Positions 24,265-37,145 of a stretch of DNA of 64,000 nt are shown piece after piece; position 1 is the stretch's first letter, and each line of letters starts with the position of its first letter. Source of the stretch: Adineta steineri (Eukaryota > Rotifera > Eurotatoria > Adinetida > Adinetidae). The notes below the pieces were generated by a model. The model ran no database searches and was not told the origin of the DNA. It worked only from the letters and a program-made list of their open reading frames with translations. The stretch is from NCBI GenBank assembly GCA_905250115.1, contig CAJNOI010000004.1, forward strand, positions 1,385,759 to 1,449,758, read 5' to 3'. The position numbers were made by a program, and so were the translations under genes.

Positions 24265-26769
24265 ATGAGCGAATCAAAATTAAATCAAGATGCTGCTACA
24301 TTATCTGATATCCGTCAACCACGACAACGTATAGCACAAAACTACATTCTCTTATGGGTAGACACCAGCATGGACGAAGTAAAAGAAGATTATGAAAATA
24401 CATTAAAACAAATACGAACTATTACTGGTGATGTCAATGTCTTTACGCAACGAGATGTATGCATCGACTTTCTTACAGATGCTCAAGAAGACACCAAGTC
24501 TTCTCTCATTGTCAAGGATGCGATGTCTCAACAAATGATGCCCCTCATCAATGATATTCCTCAGTTGGATGGTGTCTATATCTTCAATGATATTAAAACT
24601 CTACACGAAGAATGGACAAAAAAATGCGACAAAATCAAGAGCATTCATTCCAATATTGATGATCTATGCCAAGCATTACGAATCGGTATCAAGCAGTCCA
24701 ATCAAGACTCAATAGCTATGAGTTTTATCACAGTAAATGACATGGCTTCAGCTGATAATTTAAATCAGTTGGAGCCAACTTTTATGTATACACAGCTATT
24801 CAAGGAAATTCTTCTTGATATGGAACATAACAAACAAGCTATCAAAGACTTTATTACTTACTGTCGAGACCATGACTGCATGTCACCAAAATATATTGAC
24901 CGTTTTGAGAAAGAATACCATGCACAATCCGCTATTTGGTGGTATACTTTCCCATCCAATATCTATTCGATGCTCAATTATGCCCTTCGCTCTATGGAAG
25001 GCGATACTATTATTATTATGGGTTTTTTCATTCATGATCTTCATCAACAAATCCAAGAACTATACCAACAACAGGTTAATACGTATCATGGCAAACCATT
25101 CACAGTTTATCGGGGACAAGGTCTTATAAAATCGGACTTTGAAAAACTTCAGAAAACAAAGGGTGGACTAATGTCATTTAACAATTTCTTGTCCACCAGT
25201 ACAGATAAAGAAGTGTCTCTCGAATTCGCTGAATGTGCCTCGAAAAAACCGGATACGGTGGGCATTCTCTTTATAATGTCCATTGATCCTTGGTTAAAAT
25301 CAACAGCATTTGCCTGTATTAACGAACTTAGTTATTACGGGGCACAAGAAAAAGAAATTCTATTCTCAATGCACGCAGTCTTTCGAGTGGTTGCAATCAA
25401 ACCAAGAGACAATCAAAATCAACTTTATCAAGTTGAATTACAATTAACGTCAGATGATGATCAACAACTCCGAATACTTACTGATCAGATACGAGAAGAA
25501 GCTATCGGTTATAATGGATGGGACAGGTTAGGTAGATTACTGAATAAGATCGGCCAGTTTAATAAAGCTGAAGAACTTTATAACGTATTACTTGAAAAGA
25601 CATCTGATGAGAGTGAAAATGCGTATTATTATAATCAGCTAGGATATGTTCATCGGACTCAAGGTAATTATGAAAAAGCTGTTGGGTATTATCAAAAAGC
25701 ATTTGAAGTCTATCAAAAAACTCTTCCTTCAAAGCATGCTCGTGTCGCACTTTCATATAACAACATCGGTATGGTGTATCACAACATGGGAGAGTATTCG
25801 AAAGCACTTTCATTTTACGAACAAGGACTTGAAATTCAACAACAAATTCTTCCTTTAAATCATCTTGATTTGGCTACTTCATACAACAATATCGCTGTAG
25901 TGTNNNNNNNNNNNNNNNNNNNNNNNNNNNNNNNNNNNNNNNNNNNNNNNNNNNNNNNNNNNNNNNNNNNNNNNNNNNNNNNNNNNNNNNNNNNNNNNNN
26001 NNNNNNNNNNNNNNNNNNNNNNNNNNNNNNNNNNNNNNNNNNNNNNNNNNNNNNNNNNNNNNNNNNNNNNNNNNNNNNNNNNNNNNNNNNNNNNNNNNNN
26101 NNNNNNNNNNNNNNNNNNNNNNNNNNNNNNNNNNNNNNNNNNNNNNNNNNNNNNNNNNNNNNNNNNNNNNNNNNNNNNNNNNNNNNNNNNNNNNNNNNNN
26201 NNNNNNNNNNNNNNNNNNNNNNNNNNNNNNNNNNNNNNNNNNNNNNNNNNNNNNNNNNNNNNNNNNNNNNNNNNNNNNNNNNNNNNNNNNNNNNNNNNNN
26301 NNNNNNNNNNNNNNNNNNNNNNNNNNNNNNNNNNNNNNNNNNNNNNNNNNNNNNNNNNNNNNNNNNNNNNNNNNNNNNNNNNNNNNNNNNNNNNNNNNNN
26401 NNNNNNNNNNNNNNNNNNNNNNNNNNNNNNNNNNNNNNNNNNNNNNNNNNNNNNNNNNNNNNNNNNNNNNNCGGTACTGTGTATATTAACATCGGAGAGC
26501 ACTCGAAAGCACTTTCGTATTATGAACGTGCTCTGGCCATCAAACAGCGTGTATTATCTCCAACTCATCATAGTATTAAAGATGTGATAGAGCGTATCGA
26601 AATTGTAAAAGATATGATAGAGTGTATTGAAATTGTAAAAGATATGATAGAGTGTATTGAAATTGTAAAAGATATAATAGAGTGTATTGAAATTGTAAAA
26701 GATATAATAGAGTGTATTGAAATTGTAAAAGATATGCTAGAGAGTATCGTAATTGTAGACATACGATAA
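24265..26769 (+). CDS. ADP-ribosyltransferase with TPR array, intronless
   Basis: A single open frame starts at ATG 24265 and ends at 26769. It is interrupted only by an assembly gap (25904-26471) across which the frame is kept. An N-terminal region of about 200 residues of unknown fold precedes an arginine-specific ART domain. The R-S-E triad is visible: YRG (Arg283), STS (310-312) and EKE (Glu362, Glu364). From about residue 412, 42-residue kinesin-light-chain-type TPRs follow (YNQLGYVHRTQGNYEKAVGY, YNNIGMVYHNMGEYSKALSF). The C-terminus is six copies of a 10-residue repeat. The family transfers ADP-ribose from NAD to protein Arg, with the TPRs presumably recruiting partners. There is no signal peptide, so cytosolic action is likely. 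It has no introns, unlike its neighbours. The intact triad suggests an active enzyme; its role is unknown. Confidence 0.88.
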   Translation: MSESKLNQDAATLSDIRQPRQRIAQNYILLWVDTSMDEVKEDYENTLKQIRTITGDVNVFTQRDVCIDFLTDAQEDTKSSLIVKDAMSQQMMPLINDIPQLDGVYIFNDIKTLHEEWTKKCDKIKSIHSNIDDLCQALRIGIKQSNQDSIAMSFITVNDMASADNLNQLEPTFMYTQLFKEILLDMEHNKQAIKDFITYCRDHDCMSPKYIDRFEKEYHAQSAIWWYTFPSNIYSMLNYALRSMEGDTIIIMGFFIHDLHQQIQELYQQQVNTYHGKPFTVYRGQGLIKSDFEKLQKTKGGLMSFNNFLSTSTDKEVSLEFAECASKKPDTVGILFIMSIDPWLKSTAFACINELSYYGAQEKEILFSMHAVFRVVAIKPRDNQNQLYQVELQLTSDDDQQLRILTDQIREEAIGYNGWDRLGRLLNKIGQFNKAEELYNVLLEKTSDESENAYYYNQLGYVHRTQGNYEKAVGYYQKAFEVYQKTLPSKHARVALSYNNIGMVYHNMGEYSKALSFYEQGLEIQQQILPLNHLDLATSYNNIAVVXXXXXXXXXXXXXXXXXXXXXXXXXXXXXXXXXXXXXXXXXXXXXXXXXXXXXXXXXXXXXXXXXXXXXXXXXXXXXXXXXXXXXXXXXXXXXXXXXXXXXXXXXXXXXXXXXXXXXXXXXXXXXXXXXXXXXXXXXXXXXXXXXXXXXXXXXXXXXXXXXXXXXXXXXXXXXXXXXXXXXXXXXXXXXXGTVYINIGEHSKALSYYERALAIKQRVLSPTHHSIKDVIERIEIVKDMIECIEIVKDMIECIEIVKDIIECIEIVKDIIECIEIVKDMLESIVIVDIR
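25904..26471. other. Assembly gap (568 N) within the TPR array
   Basis: A run of N interrupts the TPR repeats. The equivalent Tyr codons on either side (25903 and 26482) are 579 nt or 193 residues apart, which is not a multiple of the 42-residue repeat. The gap length is therefore probably an estimate, and the true number of TPRs is unknown. Confidence 0.95.
26581..26760 (+). repeat. Six copies of a 30-bp in-frame tandem repeat
   Basis: Units read GATATGATAGAGTGTATTGA + AATTGTAAAA, encoding DMIECIEIVK. The middle four are nearly identical and the outer two diverged. The repeat sits at the 3' end of the ART-TPR frame and would make a regular amphipathic helix. Confidence 0.93.
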
Positions 26770-28127
26770 TGAATACTTGATAAATAAATAATATTTTCTT
26801 CAGTTATTTTCAAATTAATTCTGTTTTCTAATATCTCGCGCGCGCACAGAAAACAACGCTGTAAATAATAAAAACGTGATGGACATAGCTGACTGATAGG
26901 GTAATACCCATACATACGTATATGTATAAATGAACTTCTCAGGCATGTTTACATATTTGATTCTTTACGAGTGTTGCCTGTAATAAAAAAAGAATATCTT
27001 AAATAGTGGTCGTCGAATAAAACAGTCTAAAAAAAGAATAACTTAGATAGAATTGAATTGATATAGTGTTGAACGAGGCCTCGTATGATGAAGAAAAACT
27101 TAAGAAAACTGCGATATGTATATATATTGATATGTTATCAACACATTATGTAATTGAATCGATCAATTGGTATTGATCATTAACGAGAAACAAATGAAAA
27201 GAATAATAATTTATTGATGATATTTTGATGAATTTAGACATATTGAAAATATGACGAATTATAATTTTTATTTTAAATTTTTGATGAATAATGTTTTGCA
27301 GTTCTTTGATCTCGGATTTAGACTAAGAGAGATATTGTTTGATGAGATGTCTTACAATGATTGCTCAGTATTTAACCACTATTGAAAATATTAGTACAAA
27401 GTAAAACAGAATACGAATGAGATATTGTCAGTCAATTCTATACCTATACTTATAGTAACTACTCTTTTGTTAGTGTGTGTTTTGTCGAATCTAATGTTAT
27501 TCGTCGAATGACATTCTTATTGAAAAGTATTTCGTCGACAAAAAGTTTTCGACGATAACTTGTCGACCAACTATATAGTTACAGTTTCGCCGAATTAACA
27601 CTACATTCACTTGAGGAGTCAGAGATAAGGACGAAAAAACTAATATGCGCTAGTATACTCAGATTGTACATATAGGTGAATGTAATGCATACATTACTAT
27701 TGCCTTCGTTTTCAAGCTTCCATTCGTCTTGAAGGTGTAGATGTGGATGCAAGACTACAAAACTTACCCACACCCATCGATCTGTGAGGAAGAAAGAGCA
27801 TTAAAAGTTCAATGACATCATCATTATTTGTATGCATATAATCAGTAGTATCTAAGAAGATGTGATTTACAGCTACCACACATTATAGAACAACTCCTAT
27901 TTATCTTAATATGTGGTAACAAGAGGGACATGTTGTTATAAGCAACTAGTGACAACTATAGGAAAACATTGATACTATATACAACTTTAATATAATGTGG
28001 ATTGGACTGGCTGACACCATCTGAAATTCACGCCATCAAATTCCGACAGGTTCACTTCTTTTATTTATCTCTCACTTTCTCTACGTGATATTTCTACCTT
28101 ATCTTCTTAATTAAACAACTTCTTATC
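26770..28127. other. Intergenic, no gene seen
   Basis: AT-rich spacer. A cluster of TCGTCGA/GTCGAA words occurs at 27484-27595 and a CGCGCGCG patch at 26837. The minus-strand frame 27579-27773 is unsupported. It includes the secernin promoter side. Confidence 0.5.
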
Positions 28128-29537
<1,410 letters not shown>

Positions 29538-31181
29538 TTGAAAACAATTTCAATTTTATTTTTAAACCTACCTATTGCACACTATTCACTTACTAGTCTT
29601 GTATGTCACTGTATTCATTTATTTTATCGTATTCTTATTCATTTCTTTCTTATTCTATATTTCTAACGTGTTTGACATGATCTATAAACGACGAAATGCA
29701 TTTTTATCAATACATGAAATCGACTGAAACTATTGTAATATTCAAATTCTAATTTGTTTTATTAGAGTTGCATGAAATGTGTTAGTAGTTAGTAGAGATT
29801 GATATATAATCGAAGACTGAAAAGAAATCAGGAAATGATATCAAAATGACTTATTATTTGTGACAACTGCCAATCTCAGTTTTTGCTGATGAGAACACAT
29901 CATCTTTCTAATTATATATCATTAAACAATAGCGAAACACGATTGTAGACGATTCATTACCGACATTTTCTAAGATTATTGTTTAAATTTTTACTTCATA
30001 AAGAATTGCAAGCAGAGAAAAAACTAATATGTTATTAATTAAAAATTGCACTTTTATAATAAAATTAATGCATACCCGATGATAAAAAGAAATAATGCAG
30101 ATTGAATTCTAAAATAGCCCACTACATTTATTTTATTTATACCAACAAAATGCTATATGTTTATGTAATAGTTGAGAATTTACATTGAACATGAAAGACT
30201 AATCAGTCCAGATGCGATGACGATCATAAGCGTATATGTATACGTAAATAATTATAACGGAAGACAAATTATAAATAATCTTTTTGATAGGTATAATATT
30301 CCCTAGGGCATGTCAGCATATGTGAACTACTAAAATTGTGTCTTATCTATGAGTTACTGCGGTGAAACTAACACTATCACTGTAAAAATAATTCTTTTTT
30401 TGTGTCTTTATAATTAAATTATGATGTTTATAGTCATATAGTAGAATCCATTGATTGTATTCGGTTAAATTTAATTAGAGTAGATTATCTATATAATCGA
30501 TTATTTACTGTGAGAATTGTTTATGATATCCTACGATATTATCTACATATTATTTAACGTTACCATAGATGATATCTCAAATAGCTTGTCGTACAATAAA
30601 AATAGTGAAATTGTTAGTCAAAAAGTGTTATATCATCCAGCTTTTTATATGCAAATCTCGCTAGATGATTTTTCAATAGAAAAAAAACGAGATACGATCA
30701 AACTCAACGCAAGATTATTAGAAGATAAAAAAAGGAATCATTTTTTCTACAATAAATCGTCACTCTCTTGTGCATATGCAATAAAATTAGCATTCATGAT
30801 TTAGATCTAGTTACTAAATATTTAATTAAAGACAATCTAAAAATGAGTATGTGATAAAAGAAAGTCCTCTTTTATATTAATAATTCATTATTTCGTGACT
30901 AGATTACATAAACATTTCATCACAATATAATTCATACTATTCTCTAGAGTACATTCAAGAATGATTATAATAATAAAAAGAAATACTTGACACATGACAT
31001 TTAAGAAATAAGAAAATTTTCTTCGTTGCTATTATTTATTCAATAGTTAAAGTTAATCCATTTAAATACAATTTCGTTTTTTTTTTAAATTTTATTTATT
31101 ATTATCTAATTTGAAACACAATACAAACAAAAAAGAAACAACAATAATAACATACATTCTTTCATTCTATTGACTAGGTTA
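29538..31181. other. Intergenic, no gene seen
   Basis: A 1.6-kb AT-rich spacer between the 3' ends of secernin and the minus-strand GPCR. The plus-strand frame 30517-30804 starts on a non-ATG codon, has no recognisable motif and no splice partners. Confidence 0.55.
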
Positions 31182-32318
31182 TTATTTCATATATATATTA
31201 TCATCATGATCATGTTCATTTGATTCTAACGATGATGATCCACTAGTACAACAACAACAGCAACATCGACATGTAATTAATTTTTTCAAACATAAACGAA
31301 AATTTCTACTAAATATAGTTAAAACAAAAAATTTCATTAATATTTGTATGTAAAATAATATTAATGATAAATCATATGCAATTACAATTTCATCAAATAT
31401 TGTTTTTGATAATAATGTTGTTTGTTCACGTAAAAATAATTTACCAAAAAAAATTACAAATGAATATGGTAAGACAAATATAAGATAAAGAAAACACATG
31501 AAGATAAATAATTTTGTTATATTTTCACGTTCACGTGTTTTTGAATAATGTATAGAATTTTCATGTGGATTACCATAATGTATTGTATAATGTCCATGAT
31601 TTCCACCATTGGATGTTAGTAAATAATGTTCTTTTTTTTTACATAATGTATATAATAATGTACCAAGAAAAACAAATATAGCAAATAATGGTATAAATAA
31701 ATAAATAATATGTAAAAACCAAAAGTAAATATGTTCATATAAAAATGATTCACGTAAATATGTTGAACGATATTTTGTTCCATAAGATTCCCATGCAAAT
31801 AATTGTGGTATAGAAAAAATAATACCTAATAGAATAATTCCAATAATGAAATTTTTTGAATTACATGGTGTACAAAAAAGTCTTTCATTATAACCATTTG
31901 ATTGTATTGCTGTGCATGTATGATCAAGACAACTGATTAAAAATAACCATAATATAATAAACCATAGAATATAGAGAAGAAAATGATAATAAATTTTATC
32001 ATTGAAAAATTTTGGAACGATATCTGGATAATATTTTGGTATATAAAGACATGAACCAAGTAATAAGAACAATATATCAAATATTGTTTGTGTAAATAGA
32101 TATGGTTTAGATGTCATATAAACATTTTGTACTAATGATAGTAAAGTTATTAAAGAAAAAATGATTCCACTTAAAATTACAATTGGATATGCATAAGAAA
32201 GGACATATTGGATCATTGATATCCATTCAGGATTAATTATTGTTGGAATTAATGCTGTTGTTGAAAGTGAATGTGTTGTTGATATTGGACTATGATTCTC
32301 AAACTCATAGCGATCCAT
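31182..32318 (-). CDS. Rhodopsin-like GPCR, orphan
   Basis: A single exon of 378 residues starts at ATG 32318. There are seven hydrophobic segments, at about residues 41-64, 75-96, 108-132, 156-175, 198-222, 268-292 and 316-338. The N-terminus carries no signal peptide. The TM3 end reads SCLDHTCTA rather than DRY, and TM7 reads LSLILFYIQILMKFF rather than NPxxY. The cytosolic tail has six consecutive Cys after CR, a probable palmitoylation cluster, then an acidic His/Asp tail. The layout resembles the many divergent FMRFamide-type peptide receptors of small invertebrates, but the ligand cannot be inferred. The gene is isolated, with gene-poor flanks on both sides. Confidence 0.8.
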   Translation of the reverse strand: MDRYEFENHSPISTTHSLSTTALIPTIINPEWISMIQYVLSYAYPIVILSGIIFSLITLLSLVQNVYMTSKPYLFTQTIFDILFLLLGSCLYIPKYYPDIVPKFFNDKIYYHFLLYILWFIILWLFLISCLDHTCTAIQSNGYNERLFCTPCNSKNFIIGIILLGIIFSIPQLFAWESYGTKYRSTYLRESFLYEHIYFWFLHIIYLFIPLFAIFVFLGTLLYTLCKKKEHYLLTSNGGNHGHYTIHYGNPHENSIHYSKTRERENITKLFIFMCFLYLIFVLPYSFVIFFGKLFLREQTTLLSKTIFDEIVIAYDLSLILFYIQILMKFFVLTIFSRNFRLCLKKLITCRCCCCCCTSGSSSLESNEHDHDDNIYMK

Positions 32319-35300
32319 AGATAAGATTATCTGAAAGTAAATATAGATTAGAAAAGAATTTCATGCTTAAATAAATCATATGGGAAATATTGGACTTTTC
32401 TGTTCATTCACCTGTTTGTTAATCGATTGTTCGTTTCTACTCAACAAGCTTTTATAGATGCCCATGCCACTCGAGACATAACGGCCATGCACGGTAGTCC
32501 GATGCCCCTAAGGAATGTATGAGCCGATGCACAATCAATTTTTTTCTCAGTCGATAATATAAGACATCTTCGTTTTTACTTTAAAATTCATGTTATCATC
32601 TGATATATAATATCTAACATAAAATAAAAAATCTTTCTTACTTATTATGATGATGATGTTAAAAATATTACTGCTATCATTGTCTAGGTCAACTTGGTTA
32701 GATATAAATCTTACTCTCTTTTTTTTTTATTTCGATTCGCTATAACAAATGGTCATCTACATACATACGCAGCTGTCTATCACACATATACATACAATCA
32801 ACACTCATTTTTTCCTCTTCTTTTACTTTTTGCGTCGATGGATGCGGCACTACCATTTCTGTCTTCTCTTCTCTATTCTCTCTTCTCTTTTTTCTTTCTC
32901 TCTTTCGACCGATGAGCGCGTGTGGTCACAAGCTAAGTTTAGTTCAAGCAATTTTTATCTAGACTAAAGAAAGAGAGAAAAAAAAAGAAGGACAGCGGTC
33001 ATGGGGTTCAACTAAATTAACGTGTTTGTGTTTATAGCTGCTAGCACGAACCAACGAGAACAAGGCATTCCGACTAATACTATATCTTTTCTCACCCATC
33101 TATCTCTAGACCATTTATCATTTTCTATACGTCTTGCTTTTCCTTTCTTTCTCATCGTCTTGTATTTGATCGATCGATAGATAACAAACGAGAAATAGTA
33201 GAAATAATCAACAATAAATTGAAGACTACTGTCATCTGCGGTACTTATTGCTATTATGTACATAAGTAAAATATTAATCAAAAGAAATAATTAAATAAAA
33301 ATTCAATGATCCATATATATATGCATCGTTATTATGATGTAATTATAACGAAGGGAAAACGTCATTAATATGTTCTAGTTGGGTATTCTATTTTTCTTTT
33401 CAGATGTTTTACATGGTTCATTCATATTAGGTTTCATCTTTAGTTTATATGAATGATGTTGATCTTTCATTAGAAAGAGGCATACAATATATATCCATCA
33501 ATATATTGTCGAATTGATCCAGTGACATATGTCGATTGATAGACATATCAACCTAAAATAAACTTTGTCTATTGTTGTTACTATACTTTTGTTAGTTTAA
33601 GATACTCATATTATGTAGGTTTCTTATCAATGCATTTGATATGATTGACAGTTGAAAGTTGTTTTTTTTCTGTTTTACTCAAATTAAAATGATAATTATG
33701 AAAAGTTTTCTTTTCCTCATAGAACAATTTAAAATATTCTTCTTTTATTTTGTAATCGATTAGAATATATATATTATATTGTGTGTTTGTATAATTTCAA
33801 GTACTATTTGAATAACATATCAGTCAACTTTAAAAAAAATCAAACGTCAGTACTGTCAAGTGATTTAGTATTGTTGTCTAACTGTTATATAATACATTTT
33901 TGATGATTATTTAGATGATCTTGAGATAAGTAGAGAAATAAAAAGCAATGCAAGTTCAATTTTTTCATCATATTTTCAATTAAATGTTCATTTTTACGTT
34001 CAATTATCAATATCAAAGTATAAGAAAAAGTTAATGTTATATATAATCGATTATATCGAATCAGAAAATGAATATTTAAATGCAATGTTAAATGATTGAA
34101 TAGCATGTAAAGTGTATTATATCCTCGAGTGAAAGGATTCTCTTAGACTACTTTTTTTTTGTTCTATTGAATCAATTAAATAGACAGTATCAATTTCAAA
34201 TTGATGAACAAATGTTAAAAATGCAAAACGAATAAATATCACATGTATGTTTGATTTCTCACGATAGAACAGGAATCTAATTTACATGAATGACAATTTT
34301 ATAGTCATGTTATAGATGTATGTATATGTATATATATAAAAGACCCTTCTCAGTTACATCAATGAGATTACTTACTTGACAAAATAAAGATCAATTTTGA
34401 AAGTTTAGTAAAATTATACTTCAGTTGTTCATACTTTACTCATATTTCAAATCTAATTAGAACTCTTTTTCAGACACGTAATCATAAAGCGGATTTGTAT
34501 TGCTTTGTCTTCATTAGTATGTCATTAAATCTAATTATTTTAGCATTAAATCTACCATATGTAATACTATATATATTCTCAAGGTTATCATTCATTCGAT
34601 CATTCAATTTTGTATATGATTTAATGCATTCTTTTTTAAAGATATATGATTACATCTTTAACATTTATTAGTGTTGCTAATGCATTAGATATTTGATAAG
34701 AGAAAAAAAAATCTTTCTTTTTTGAAAGTTATTATTTCTAAGCGTCTTATTATCCAAATATTATATTTTGTATCTAGAATGCAAAATGTAGTCTGCATTT
34801 AATTATGATTGTAATCGATTATATTCTATATTACATAAAATACTTTTGGTAACAAATTGTTAATGAAAAGTTCTTGTAATAAGCAATTCTTTTGTATTTA
34901 TTCTTTAAGAATAAGTTCATCTTTTGATCATTATGTTGTACCAATAATGTAACCTCTATCACTATGTTTAATGACATCGCTAAAAACTATTATCATCTAC
35001 ATAAAAGAGAAAAATTTGCACTCTCTATCAAAGATAAGCTATAGAATTTAGGTTTCGGTAATATGATTCAAATTCCTCAATTTCTAAAATAATTTATCTA
35101 TAACATTTGAGTTTTCGTTGATCTACTAGAGACATTAATGTTCGTTGTGATTCACTACGTATAGAAGTATCCGAAAAAAGATTAGATTTTGTATTAAAGT
35201 AGATTTCAAGTACGTCGATAACTTATTAATTTACAAATAAAAACCTGGAACATTTCTCTTTCAAATATAAAAAATATCAGATTTAGTCAACAAATGGTGG

Positions 35301-35844
35301 AGATATACAATTTTCTATTTTGTAGATTATTTCTAGAACACTTTATATATCTATCAAAAGATATAAGGATTTTTGTAATAGGACGATGAAAGAAAATTAA
35401 AGTATCTGTTATAAAATATTTTACAAAAAACAACGTAGTGAATATTCTAAAGTACTTTATGTTTTACATAATGCTATCTTGATTAACTGTATTTATGTGA
35501 TTAATATTTGTCGAGAATTAAGATCTTATATATAAGATTGTATTTTTTTTATTTCATTAAATATTAATGTACTCTAACATCGACCCGCAAAGAAAATTGT
35601 ATTGTTAAAATTTTACGTTAACGTGTGAAGATATAAAAATCATTATAGATATTCAATTGACATCTTTATAAAAGTAAAGTGAAATCATATTACCTAAAAC
35701 AAACTCTAAGGTTCGTATAATTTTTCTAATTTATGAACTTTTTTTAGCATTGCATTTTGATTAGTCTTGCGATATGAATAAATATTATATATTCTTATAA
35801 ACATATTTTAACGAAATTCTCTTTTATAGAAATGAATTAAAATC
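32319..35844. other. Gene-poor intergenic region
   Basis: About 3.5 kb of AT-rich sequence with no supported gene. CT-rich tracts near 32700-32900 probably belong to the upstream region of the GPCR. No RNA gene is recognisable. Confidence 0.55.
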
Positions 35845-35852
35845 AGTAGAAT

Positions 35853-36415
35853 CAGAGTTGGGCGGCGTCCGTGACAACACCGAGAAAACCGATCAGTTCA
35901 GTATCGCTGACTACTGAAATATTAGAAAAACTAACACTGACGTCACTGAGACTTGTGACGTATTGACCTCACTGAAACGTCATAATTGATTGTTTCATAA
36001 TACTGCAGGCTATGTACTTGAAGTGAGCAAAAAACGATTATAAACTAGGTACATATATTTTCTTCGTGACAATAAAAGTAAATGCATCTTTCAAAGATCG
36101 AGATAAATAAAATAAAAACGTAGTATAGTATAAAATATATATATTAAAGAAAATCATGACGCAGCAATACACAACAATAAATATTTCATTCTCTCTTAAA
36201 TGCAGTTTAACATTGAATAGAGTCGCCTGCAAGGATGTAATGATACTCCGGTTATGAATTACAGTCAGTGGAAATAAACATGCCAGTGCATTACTGATCA
36301 ATGATACAAAGGTCATCAGTATTTCAGTGATCAGTGACACTGAATCTATTGGTGCGTAGTGAACGTCGCTGTCAGTGTCACTCAGTGTTCAGTAATTTGA
36401 CATCGCCCACCCTTA
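35853..36415. mobile_element. hAT-like non-autonomous DNA transposon (MITE)
   Basis: A 563-bp element has imperfect terminal inverted repeats. The left end is CAGAGTTGGGCGGCGTC and the right end, reverse-complemented, is TAAGGGTGGGCGATGTC, the CAGxGxTGGGCG type typical of hAT elements. Flanks carry a degenerate 8-bp target duplication (AGTAGAAT at 35845-35852, AATCGAAT at 36416-36423; 6 of 8 match). Both ends are packed with CAGTGA/CACTGA subterminal words, as expected for transposase binding. No transposase is encoded; the 100-codon frame inside (36038-36340, minus) has no known motif. Confidence 0.7.
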
Positions 36416-36423
36416 AATCGAAT

Positions 36424-37145
36424 TGATGAACAATCATATTCAATTAATGTTATTTCTGTAGATTCTATTTCTTTTCTTTGGCTACATCCGCTAACTTATA
36501 TTGAAATATATATGATTTGATTTTCAGATTGATATTAATTAAACTTTATATTTTTTGTATTGTTTTTCTTCTTAATCGTATTAATATAATAGTTGTAGCG
36601 CGTCAACAACAAAAATATTCTAATTTTTGTGTTTCATGATTTTGATTTAGCAATCGGGATATTTATAGCCTACGTAAATTTATTTTAGAAATTTCTTTCA
36701 ATTATGCATCAGATATTTATAATAAATCAATCTATAATATTCCCAAAAGAGTTGTATTCCATGGTATTAGATTTTAAAATTAGATATATAGCCTTTCTCA
36801 CAAGTATCGAATTCGCTGTTTAGTTGATAAGCAGAAATAATTTATGTATATCTTTTCATCTAAATTCATCCTATTCAATCCTTATCAATAATAAAGAGAT
36901 AAATGGCAAATTGAATATAGCGAATAATTTATTTTACCATAAGACATAAATGCAGACGACACTTTATATAAGCTTTCATATTATTGTCTGCGGAAGATGC
37001 TTATTGGTAAGTAGATTTTTATGTTTATTTAAATGATTAAGAATATATTTCAATATTTTTTTTCTTATTGATTCGAGAAAAATTCTTTCTAAAATTAACA
37101 TTCAAGTAAATCCACGTCGGGACGTGTATCATTTGTATATGAATT
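36424..37145. other. Intergenic, no gene seen
   Basis: AT-rich spacer between the hAT-like element and the decayed gene. Nothing is supported. Confidence 0.5.

Noticed and set aside
36038-36340. 100-codon minus-strand frame inside the hAT-like element
   Set aside because: No transposase motif; the hydrophobic composition is typical of AT-rich chance frames.
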